Assembly: GCF_000758705.1 (NCBI RefSeq) | Contig: NZ_CP009287.1 | Coordinates: 7,068,001 to 7,132,000 of the forward strand | Length of the DNA: 64,000 nucleotides | Reading direction: 5' to 3' | DNA from: Paenibacillus graminis | GTDB taxonomy: Bacteria; Bacillota; Bacilli; Paenibacillales; Paenibacillaceae | Shown here: positions 17,496 to 25,349 of the stretch, in pieces | Position numbering within the stretch: the stretch's first letter is position 1 | Layout: the number at the start of each line of letters is the position of its first letter | Notes under the pieces: generated by a model | What the model saw: only the letters and a program-made list of their open reading frames with translations | Database searches by the model: none | What the model was told of the DNA's origin: nothing | Position numbers and translations under genes: made by a program

Positions 17496-18376
17496 TCATC
17501 CTTTAATTCCGCCTGCTGTAGAACCGCCAATAAAGTGTTTTTGAGCAGAGAAATATACTACAATGGAAGGTATTAACCCTATAATCGACATAGCAATATT
17601 TTTATTCCAGCTAAAATCAACAGATGTCGTATCCATCGCCATGCGAAGCGCAATTGAAACAGGATACTTCTCGACTGAAGAAATATAAATTAAAGGCCCC
17701 TGAAACTCAGTAAATGTCCACATGAACTGGAATAAAGCCACTGTAATAAGGGTAGGTTTAAGAATAGGAAGCAAAACTTTAATTAAAATTTTAAAAGAGT
17801 TACACCCGTCTATTGTTGCTGCCTCGTCCAGCTCCCCGGGAATCGTTCTTAAAAATTGAACAACATATATACAAAAAAAGTATCACAAGCAAATGCTGAA
17901 TTGGCAATTAGCGGGATATAAGTGTCCAAAAGACCCACATTCTTCCAAAAAATATACATGGGTACTCTAGTAACGATTCCTGGTAGAAAAAGAGTAGCAA
18001 TCATCACCGGAAACAGCACTTTTTTCATAGCAAAGTTAAATCTTGCAAATCCATATGCAGCCAGAATACAAGAAATCAAAGTTAATAACACTTTTGGAAT
18101 TACAATCAAAAAAGAGTTTAAAAAGTAGGTTCCAAATGTATACTGGCTGGAAGTCTTCCATCCTTCGATATAAGGTGTGAAATCAAAAGACTTAGGCATA
18201 AACCATATTGATTTAAAAATCTCTGTATTACTCTTAAAAGATGCCCCAAATAACCAGAGAATCGGATAAAGCATAATTAAAGTCCCTATTATCAAAAAGA
18301 AATACTTGAAATATACAACAAATTTTCTTTTACTGTACTCATTTCTGTTATTTTTGTTTCTCATTGCTTGCTCCAT
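17496..18376 (-). pseudogene. Carbohydrate ABC transporter permease (MalG/YtcP type), frameshifted
   Basis: The first part (from ATG 18376 after cggaggg) gives about 175 residues of a binding-protein-dependent permease and ends prematurely at YMLFNF. The continuation in another frame reads QFLRTIPGELDEAATIDG, the permease EAA loop, on to the normal C terminus at 17496. The frames switch at a run of seven As (17873-17879), so a one-base indel there would restore a 290-residue protein. It could be a real mutation or a sequencing error. Confidence 0.85.
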
Positions 18377-18377
18377 G

Positions 18378-18480
18378 TTATTTCCCTCCGTCAGCATAAA
18401 ACACCCATTTACTTGACGTTTTGAACAGGATGGCCGTGAATATCATAATCATAATGAATAACACCCAGGACAGGGCACCT
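18378..18480 (-). pseudogene. Upstream carbohydrate ABC permease, C-terminal stub
   Basis: About 33 codons reading GALSWVLFIMIMIFTAILFK to KWVFYADGGK-stop, the usual end of LplB/MalF-type permeases. The rest of the gene, and the solute-binding protein expected beside it, is missing: the similarity breaks off at about 18480. The stop lies one base before the next permease start, preserving the original operon junction. Confidence 0.75.
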
Positions 18481-18856
18481 CTAAATTAACTTGTTTTCTT
18501 TTGTTTCACTTGTCCAAGCAACCAGATACTATCATCATGTAAGCGTTCTTTCAAGCTTGTATCAACGTTATTCCTAATTTTCAACTTTGTGGTATACAAA
18601 AAAAAATCACCGCTTAACTAGCTCTTATATTGTAAACAAAAAAGTTAACAATATGTTGTACACTTGATATTTCAAGAACTTCACAACTGACTCACTCAAC
18701 TTTCGCAGCTTAAATCCTCAAGTAACCCATAAGCTGCTACGGAAAGTATTGGCGGGGTAAGAAATGTGAGTTATAATGTTCAACAGCCGCTAGAAGCTAG
18801 ATTTATGAGGTTGATTCCGCTAGTAAATATATACTTTTCCAAGTGAGGAGGTACAT
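18481..18856. other. Junction region before the ArsR-like regulator gene
   Basis: No gene is seen. The break of the permease gene at about 18480 marks a deletion or insertion junction. A catabolite-response-element-like sequence, tgtaagcgttcttt (18539-18552), matches the CcpA consensus at 12 of 14 positions. A leader with gaggaggtacat precedes the next gene. Confidence 0.35.
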
Positions 18857-19774
18857 ATGTTCTTAGAACTCGATGAGAATGGTATTTCTGTTTTGAAAGC
18901 ACTGGCATCTGACACAAGAGCTTCAATTCTCAAATTATTGTTACATACGCCTCTTAATGTCAGTGAGCTCGCCAAAAAACTGAAGTTAAGCAAAGCTATC
19001 GTCTCACGCCATATCCGATTACTAGAGGACGCCAAGATAATCAAGCTCCAGGAAAACTTAAAGGTTACCGATAGCAGAAAGAAGAATTTTATTCTTGCTG
19101 TTGATCATATTTCCATTAACTTACCAAAAAAACTCCATCTTCCTTTTAATGTAATTACAAATGAAATCAAGCTTGGATACTATTCTAATTTTTCAGTCAC
19201 CCCTACATGTGGATTAGCTAGCCAAAATAAAGTAATCGGAAAGTTAGATGATCAACGGGCATTCGTATCCAATGACCGGATCGATGCGTCATTACTTTGG
19301 TTTGCGGAGGGCTTCGTTGAATATATTATTCCGAATGATTTTAACAAAAACTATACTGCGGAATTATTAGAGTTATCCTTAGAACTTTCTTCAGAGTTTC
19401 CTGAATCCAACAATAATTGGCCGAGTGATATCGCTTTTTATATAAACGATGTTTTTTTAGGCACCTGGACTGCTCCAGGAAATTTTTCAGATGTGCGCGG
19501 GAAATTAACACCAACCTGGTGGGATAACAAACTAAGCCAGTATGGCCTTCTAAAACATTTAAGAGTCACGAAAAAAGATACTGGAATAGACGGTCAAAAA
19601 ATATCATCGGTTACACTTGCCAATTTAAAGATCGAAGATTCCCCCTTCATCAAGTTGAAGATTAGCATTGATGCTAATTCTAAAAACAAAGGTGGACTTA
19701 CTATTTTCGGGGAGTATTTTGGGAATTATTCGCAGAATATTCTACTTAAAGTATTCTACACCGAAGCAGAATAA
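18857..19774 (+). CDS. ArsR-type HTH regulator with a large C-terminal domain
   Basis: A 305-residue protein. Residues 10-65 form an ArsR-like winged HTH (LKALASDTRASILKLLL, NVSELAKKLKLSKAIVSRHIRLL). The remaining 230 residues are beta-rich (FYINDVFLGTWTAPGNFSDVRGKLTPTWW) and could be a carbohydrate-binding or effector domain. Such regulators are often found beside sugar-utilisation genes in Paenibacillaceae. The strong ribosome site ggagg fixes the start. Divergent from the damaged GH2/GH105 operon, which it probably controlled. Confidence 0.8.
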   Translation: MFLELDENGISVLKALASDTRASILKLLLHTPLNVSELAKKLKLSKAIVSRHIRLLEDAKIIKLQENLKVTDSRKKNFILAVDHISINLPKKLHLPFNVITNEIKLGYYSNFSVTPTCGLASQNKVIGKLDDQRAFVSNDRIDASLLWFAEGFVEYIIPNDFNKNYTAELLELSLELSSEFPESNNNWPSDIAFYINDVFLGTWTAPGNFSDVRGKLTPTWWDNKLSQYGLLKHLRVTKKDTGIDGQKISSVTLANLKIEDSPFIKLKISIDANSKNKGGLTIFGEYFGNYSQNILLKVFYTEAE

Positions 19775-19942
19775 TGAATATTACATTGTGAAGTCTTCGT
19801 AGCTCCAAGGTGCTTACGCAAAAAGGCTATTAATCTGAGTCAATTTCATAATGAAATCCACACTCGTTTAGAAACCCCCAATCATTGGTTTAGAATAAAA
19901 GACAGACTGATCTCCTATGGGATTTGGGCGGGATTTGAACCG

Positions 19943-19965
19943 TCCCTACGGATACGGTTCTCCCT
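19943..19965 (+). repeat. Degenerate rlmH-3'-end repeat (att-like)
   Basis: tccctacggatacggttctc retains the gatacggttctc core, with three bases missing before it. A short inverted piece (gaaccgt) precedes it. It lies beside the transposase remnant and would separate the glycosidase module from the ABC-F/U32 module. Confidence 0.45.
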
Positions 19966-19969
19966 CAGG

Positions 19970-20239
19970 AAACCTTCTGGATTTTGTTCATTTGTTGGTC
20001 TATCCGGTCTACCGCCAGTTTGCTCAACGTGTACAACAGGCACGAAGTCTCGAAATCGACCTTGGCTAACGCCCCCCTCGATGGCGAATGTTGTTTAGCT
20101 GAAAAAATTCTTTGGTATAGGCGTTGACCCGCTCTACCGCCGTTCGCTGTTTGTACAACGCCTTGTAGCTCTGGCTTCCTCTAGCCGGAACCGTATACTT
20201 GCGTGGGTCCGTTTCAATTTTCAGTTTGAATACTTTTGG
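19970..20239 (-). pseudogene. Transposase remnant (DDE type, C-terminal end)
   Basis: One frame reads YKALYKQRTAVERVNAYTKE to IRHRGG, and the next frame continues AKVDFETSCLLYTLSKLAVD. These are the end of a DDE transposase with the E-containing RTAVERVN segment. The frames meet at a gggggg run. No terminal inverted repeats were found, so the family is not assigned. The gap 19775-20345 holds nothing else that I recognise. Confidence 0.7.
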
Positions 20240-20345
20240 ACAACCGTCTTCTTTCGAATTATTTCTTTAACAACGAAATAAAAAAATGCCTCAACTATGG
20301 CGATTCATAAGCTAATTTAGAGCTATCAAGACTGAGCATTATGAT

Positions 20346-22085
20346 TTAAAGCAGCTTAATGATCTCTTCCAGCTCATTGACCAAACCTTTTGCAACTTCA
20401 AAATTCTTATCTTTTAAAGCCAGCTCTATTTTCATTTCAACCGACTTTTTCTTTTGTTCCGCTTCCAAATAGTCTTTATTAAAGTGGCTCGCATAAATCA
20501 TTTGTCTAAATTTTCGCATGCTCATTTTTCTAATCTTCTTATCGTCAATGATTAACACATAATGCATGCCGTTTACGACCGAATAGAAATCATGAGAAAT
20601 CATCAGAATCGCACCTTTATAGTCTTGGATGGCTTTCTCCAGTGCGATCTGTGCATAGATATCCAAATGACTGGTCGGTTCGTCAAGAAGCAGTACGTTT
20701 GCTTTGCTGGCAGACACTTTGGCCAACTGAAGCATGTTTTTTTCTCCACCAGACAAAGATTCAATCTTTTGATCGAGGATTTCTCCTTCAAAATCATAGT
20801 TTGAAAGATACGCTCTGATCTCGTCGTACGTTTTAAACCCAGCATCGATGAACTCATCCATTATGGTGTGGGAATCTTTTAGCGTTTCGCCATGAAGCTG
20901 AGATAAATAAGCCACTTTAGCATCAGCATTGATTTCGATCGACTCATGATTGTTTGTAAAGATTTCTCGGAGCAAAGTCGTTTTCCCGGTACCGTTTGGA
21001 CCGATAATGGCTACTTTATCTGTAGACATAATCTCAAAGTTAACCTTTTCTAAAAGCAGCTCATTAAAGGCAAGGCTATAATCATGGACGCTTACAACAG
21101 TGGTGTCTTGCATTTCATGATCCATACCAAACGTAATATCCGGCTGCTTGATATCAACAAACGGCACTTTGATTCTACGCGCTTCCAATCTTTCTTGAAA
21201 CTTGACTCTGGCTTTTAACGCTTTGCCTCTGGAAGCTTCTGAATTATAAGTCGCGATCGCTCTAAGATTATCGATGATGTTATCGTTACGCTCGATTTCT
21301 TCCTCTTCAGCAATTGCGAGTTCCTGCAGCTCCACTTTAGTCTGAAGCAATGAGAATTTATACTCAATATATCGCCCGTCAAACTCTTGGATCTCCTTGT
21401 TTTCAAGGTGTATGATTTTGTTAAAACAATGATTCAACAAATATCGGTTGTGTGTAACGACCAGCAGCATTCCTTTATGCGCATTAATCAATTTTTTAAG
21501 CGCATTTAGGTTTTCAAAGTCTAAAAACACATCCGGCTCGTCCATAATCATCAAGTCCGGACTGTTGAGCATTTCCTTTATCACTTGAATAAGCTTGAAT
21601 TCCCCGCCGCTCAGCTCGGATAATTTAAGATCCTTTAGCTTCATGAGGTTGGCCAGATTTAATTTCTTATGGATGTTGCTTTCAAAATCATTCCCGCCGA
21701 TTGAATCGAAGGCTTCCAAAGCGAGTTCAACCTTTTCCAGCAGCGCATCGATGTCCGATGTGGTTTCCATTTCAGCATAAATGGAGGTGATTTCATCTTG
21801 TATCTTGATAAATGCTTCCCCGATATATTCAAAAACGGTTGTTTCTTTAGGCTTGTCTACTTGCGAGAACTGACTGACATACCCGATTTTACAATTCGGG
21901 TCTATCGCTAACTTGCCCTCGAACAAATACCTTTCTGGATCGATCAGCATATCAATCAGTGTACTTTTTCCACTGCCGCTTGTTCCGATAAATGCGCAAT
22001 GTTGCCCCTCTTCAAGCTTAAACGAAATGTCCTTATACAGATCCTTTTGCGGAAACGAGAAGGATAAGTTATCAACGTGTATCAT
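20346..22085 (-). CDS. ABC-F family ATPase
   Basis: A 579-residue protein with two ATP-binding cassettes and no membrane segments. The Walker A motifs are GTSGSGKST (about residue 34) and GPNGTGKTT (about 361). The signatures are LSGGEFKL and LSGGEKNM, with LDEPTSHLD in the second cassette; the first has the less usual MDEPDVFLD. The linker between cassettes is charged and helical. ABC-F proteins work on the ribosomal E site and peptidyl-transferase centre, and some give resistance to antibiotics that bind there. The subfamily cannot be fixed by eye. It is 36 bp downstream of the U32 gene, on the same strand. Confidence 0.9.
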   Translation of the reverse strand: MIHVDNLSFSFPQKDLYKDISFKLEEGQHCAFIGTSGSGKSTLIDMLIDPERYLFEGKLAIDPNCKIGYVSQFSQVDKPKETTVFEYIGEAFIKIQDEITSIYAEMETTSDIDALLEKVELALEAFDSIGGNDFESNIHKKLNLANLMKLKDLKLSELSGGEFKLIQVIKEMLNSPDLMIMDEPDVFLDFENLNALKKLINAHKGMLLVVTHNRYLLNHCFNKIIHLENKEIQEFDGRYIEYKFSLLQTKVELQELAIAEEEEIERNDNIIDNLRAIATYNSEASRGKALKARVKFQERLEARRIKVPFVDIKQPDITFGMDHEMQDTTVVSVHDYSLAFNELLLEKVNFEIMSTDKVAIIGPNGTGKTTLLREIFTNNHESIEINADAKVAYLSQLHGETLKDSHTIMDEFIDAGFKTYDEIRAYLSNYDFEGEILDQKIESLSGGEKNMLQLAKVSASKANVLLLDEPTSHLDIYAQIALEKAIQDYKGAILMISHDFYSVVNGMHYVLIIDDKKIRKMSMRKFRQMIYASHFNKDYLEAEQKKKSVEMKIELALKDKNFEVAKGLVNELEEIIKLL

Positions 22086-22121
22086 ACTGTTCCTTTCATA
22101 AAAACGATAGTGGTTGGCTAG

Positions 22122-24365
22122 CTATATAATCTCTTTATTAAAATGTCCTCTTGTGTCTGTTTCCTGATTAAAGACAGCATGATTCATGGAGCCATTTAAT
22201 TTGCCAGAGGCCATATTAATGATTTTCACAACCTGCTCTTTTGATTCAACGGTGAAGTTTAATCGGAACGCCTCGATTCCTTTGATGGTTTGTAGCTCAT
22301 CTAAAAGATTAAGCGTCTTCCCATTAAGGAGCGTCGTTGTACAATCCTCATGGGAAATGATAGGGAACGTTCCGTGCTCATCTTTTAACTCATAGCTCCT
22401 CGTTTTGCAAATTCTGCATTGATTCATTTTTTTCATCGGGCAGTATTTGGTAAACATCAAAGGAGTCCTACCATATACAATCATTTCCAGTGCAGGATAG
22501 CCATCATTTTCTTCATAATAGGCATTCATTAAATCCTCCATTTGGCTCTTATTCAATTCATAGGATAAAGTGACTCGTTTTGCACCTAATTTAAATAATT
22601 CAGAGCAACTAGTAGCATTAACGACATTTAGAGAATAGTCCGTAACAAACGGATTCGTTTCTCTGTAGTGATAAATCCCACCATATCCTCCGATCAGCAG
22701 CTGCCCTTCTTTGTCCTTATAATTATTCTGATTTCTTCTAACCACGTTTTCAAAATAGATTTCCTTAATTCCACAGCTCACGCAAGCATCATACTGTTCC
22801 TTCGTTGTTACAGAGGCCGTAAGGTACGGTTTTACAGGGGCAAAGCTTATTTTTTCTTTTGCTTCCAAAGCCTTGGTTCTTTTCTCTTGGCTGTTAAGCT
22901 TTAAGTCATATAAGCCCAGGACAATATCTCTTCTTGCTGCATTTAACAGTTTAGCTGGAATAAATGCATTGCATTCCTCAAACTCAACATGATTAAGCTC
23001 GAATATCGTATCATTTAATCTGGAAAATTGCTTGATTACCTGCTCTTTTGTTGTTGGATTATTAATGGCTTCGCCTAGCATTTCCTCGCTTTCATATGAA
23101 TAATGATGGCCCAAGCCCTCCGCATCTATGTGAAGCTTTGAATCTGGACTTGCATATACTCTAATATCTAGGCTAAACCGCTTAAATTCTTTTTCCAGTG
23201 ATGCTTCTAATTCTTTGTTATAAAAATAATCCTTCGTTTTATATACTAGATCGCCCACAGACAACTTTTCTTTGATTTTGATGTAGCAGACATGATCTGC
23301 TTTGTTGATTAATTCACCATCTTTATCGTACAGCTTTACAACAGTTAAATTAACATCCTCCTGGTTGTGACTTATCCGGATGGTGTCGTTTTGATTTAAA
23401 GTACGAGTAAGTGTTAGTTCATACATGTCTTTAACCATCTTGCTAATGGTTCCAATTCTATAACCAAAGTTATTCGGTCTTGAGATGTTTGTAATATTTC
23501 TCTTATCCTCGCGAAATAAATATCCTTTAGTAAAGGTTCGATTGAATGTTTTTTTCAGATGTTCTTTATCTTCTTCGGTTATTTTATGATCTAAGGCCAG
23601 GCGATATTTGGATACAACATTAGCAACATATGTAGGCACTTTCATTCGACCTTCTATTTTTAAAGAATCGATTTCTTTTAAATCATCAATATAATCAATT
23701 GTGTTTAAGTCCTTAGTAGATAGAATATGGTTTTTCCCTAAAGATGTATCTGTTGTCTTATCCATTAGTTCATACTCCTTACGGCATGAACCCACACATC
23801 TTCCGCGATTTGCGCATCGATAGCCGATTAATCCTGACATGAGACAGTTTCCCGAATAAGATACACATAAAGCACCGTGAACGAATATTTCTAAAGGTAT
23901 TTCAGCTATTCTTTTGATCTCTTTTACTTTTTTAATCTCAACCTCACGGGACAGAACAACTCTTTTAGCACCAAGTTCTTTAAATAATAAAGTTCCGTTT
24001 ACATCGTCTATTCCCATTTGAGTTGAACAATGTGCTTCCATATCAAGAAAGTTTTTAACGATATAATCGAAAGCACTCAGGTCCTGGACGATAATGCCAT
24101 CCACACCGATTTCATTTAATTCGCGGATCTGCTCTTTCATCTCTTCCACTTCGTTTTCGAAAACGATGGTATTCATCGTAACATAGATTTTAACGTCCCT
24201 CAGGTGCGCATACGTAATAGCCTCTTTTAACGATTCTAAATCAAAATTAGATGAGTATGCACGTGCACCAAATTTTTGCATTCCTAAGTATATTGCATCA
24301 CAACCATTAGAAATTGCAGCTTTTAAAGCCTCCATATTTCCTGCTGGAGCTAGTAATTCAGTCAT
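22122..24365 (-). CDS. U32-family protein with DUF3656-like region (RlhA/TrhP type)
   Basis: A 747-residue protein starting MTELLAPAGNMEALKAAISN. The ATG at 24365 is chosen because of aaggag six bases upstream; the frame also runs further upstream into an att-like repeat, which is an artefact. The conserved block with cysteines (SYSGNCLMSGLIGYRCANRG, RCVGSC) and FVHGALCV identify the U32 family, whose studied members (RlhA, TrhP) hydroxylate a cytidine of 23S rRNA or a tRNA uridine. The length exceeds TrhP and fits RlhA-like proteins. Adjacent to an ABC-F gene. Confidence 0.88.
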   Translation of the reverse strand: MTELLAPAGNMEALKAAISNGCDAIYLGMQKFGARAYSSNFDLESLKEAITYAHLRDVKIYVTMNTIVFENEVEEMKEQIRELNEIGVDGIIVQDLSAFDYIVKNFLDMEAHCSTQMGIDDVNGTLLFKELGAKRVVLSREVEIKKVKEIKRIAEIPLEIFVHGALCVSYSGNCLMSGLIGYRCANRGRCVGSCRKEYELMDKTTDTSLGKNHILSTKDLNTIDYIDDLKEIDSLKIEGRMKVPTYVANVVSKYRLALDHKITEEDKEHLKKTFNRTFTKGYLFREDKRNITNISRPNNFGYRIGTISKMVKDMYELTLTRTLNQNDTIRISHNQEDVNLTVVKLYDKDGELINKADHVCYIKIKEKLSVGDLVYKTKDYFYNKELEASLEKEFKRFSLDIRVYASPDSKLHIDAEGLGHHYSYESEEMLGEAINNPTTKEQVIKQFSRLNDTIFELNHVEFEECNAFIPAKLLNAARRDIVLGLYDLKLNSQEKRTKALEAKEKISFAPVKPYLTASVTTKEQYDACVSCGIKEIYFENVVRRNQNNYKDKEGQLLIGGYGGIYHYRETNPFVTDYSLNVVNATSCSELFKLGAKRVTLSYELNKSQMEDLMNAYYEENDGYPALEMIVYGRTPLMFTKYCPMKKMNQCRICKTRSYELKDEHGTFPIISHEDCTTTLLNGKTLNLLDELQTIKGIEAFRLNFTVESKEQVVKIINMASGKLNGSMNHAVFNQETDTRGHFNKEII

Positions 24366-24390
24366 TTTTTTCTCCTTATACCCATAAATT

Positions 24391-24430
24391 AAAAAAAATT
24401 TGTAGTTACTTATGATACGTTCTCCGTAAC
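24391..24430 (+). repeat. rlmH-3'-end repeat (att-like), copy 4
   Basis: gttacttatgatacgttctc (24405-24424) is the same as the 28.81-kb copy except for one missing G. It lies just upstream of the U32 gene. Confidence 0.6.
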
Positions 24431-24453
24431 ACTCTATTAGCAAATTACTCCTC

Positions 24454-24486
24454 AAAAAAAGTTCAGGTCAAGACCTGAACTTTTTT
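24454..24486. terminator. Intrinsic terminator
   Basis: aaaaaaagttcaggtc / gacctgaactttttt with a two-base loop: A-run on one side, T-run on the other. It can serve the leftward ORF at 24511. Confidence 0.85.
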
Positions 24487-24510
24487 GTATATACATGATC
24501 ATATGAAGTA

Positions 24511-24714
24511 CTAAAATCTCACTCCAAACAAACCACCACTTTGAGTTTCATCAGTTAACCTGACAGGCAAGACATAATCAAGAAAATCGACGTCTTCTTT
24601 AGAACTTTTTGGTTGTGTATCCGAATTCATTGTTACAACGTATTGGAACTTAGAGCGGTTGACTTCAGCTATCGCGAATTCCAGAGAGGTATGCAACTTT
24701 ATAGTTAAGTTCAT
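24511..24714 (-). CDS. Small hypothetical protein (67 residues)
   Basis: ATG at 24714 to stop at 24511 (MNLTIKLHTSLEFAIAEVNR... ending GGLFGVRF). There is no convincing ribosome site, but a terminator stands right after it, and the module is bracketed by att-like repeats at 24.41 and 24.83 kb. Family not recognised; may be a relic of a larger gene. Confidence 0.35.
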   Translation of the reverse strand: MNLTIKLHTSLEFAIAEVNRSKFQYVVTMNSDTQPKSSKEDVDFLDYVLPVRLTDETQSGGLFGVRF

Positions 24715-24814
24715 AGAATGCTCTGCTTAACTGATCAGACACATTAGTTCCCCATTTTCGCATATTTTATTCCTATATTTTACACTGATTTAAGGATAAT
24801 AGAAATAAATTATT

Positions 24815-24865
24815 TTCGCCCTACTTATGATACGGTTCACCACGCTGTCTGTAACGGCAAGTTTT
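24815..24865 (+). repeat. rlmH-3'-end repeat (att-like), copy 5
   Basis: The core tacttatgatacggttcacc (24822-24841) is identical to the end of rlmH, followed by gtctgtaacggcaagtttt. The left side is cgccc, not cttgcccc. Confidence 0.8.
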
Positions 24866-24870
24866 GACCA

Positions 24871-24898
24871 AAAGGCCATCCCGCAAAGGATGGCCTTT
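24871..24898 (-). terminator. Intrinsic terminator of the GH8 gene
   Basis: aaaggccatcc / ggatggccttt with a six-base loop, 43 bp after the stop at 24941. The same hairpin occurs beside copy 1 of the repeat. Confidence 0.75.
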
Positions 24899-24940
24899 CG
24901 TTCTTCCATACTTTTTGCCGTACCGTCGCTTTTGCCCGTT

Positions 24941-25349
24941 TTATTGTGATATCTTTACATCGTCGAATCGGCCGGTACCTTGGGAAGCAAAGACACCGAT
25001 AGTTCCAGAAGCAAATTGAGCATCTGTCGTGGAAATCCGCTCCGTTCCACCCACTGACACTTTGATGCTCGTTCCGAGCATGCTCAGTTTAACCGTGTGA
25101 TAACTGTCTTCCGTATAGTTGCCGGCATACGAACCGATTGTGGTCCAACTGCCGTTCACGACTTTAGCCAGAACAATGCTTTGGCTGCCGTTGAAGTAAG
25201 CGATATAGAAATCACTCTGGTTTTGCAGACGGCCAGCAATACCGATTTGAAGGTTGGTTCGGTTTCCTGTATTTACATCTTGGACTTTAACTTTGGCCTC
25301 ATATGAATAATTGCTCCAGCTTTGGCTTTGTACGCGAGATAAGCCCGTG
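24941..25349 (-). pseudogene. Laminin-G-like C-terminal domain, out of frame with the GH8 gene
   Basis: In a different frame from the GH8 gene, the sequence continues as a beta-sandwich domain (FYDTGLSRVQSQSWSNYSYE to TGRFDDVKISQ-stop), of the concanavalin/laminin-G type seen at the end of secreted glycosidases. Removing one T from the run near 25352 joins it to the upstream SDSFESGSSNWSYFSGNW sequence of the same domain. Thus a single indel has cut the domain in two. Confidence 0.75.

Noticed and set aside
19921..19950. tRNA-like T-arm (ggttcaaatccc on the minus strand)
   Set aside because: The stem does not pair and no acceptor or anticodon arm is found; no tRNA here.
24366..24455. N-terminal extension of the U32 protein
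   Set aside because: The extra 30 codons cross an att-like repeat and a terminator region, and the inner ATG has an excellent ribosome site.
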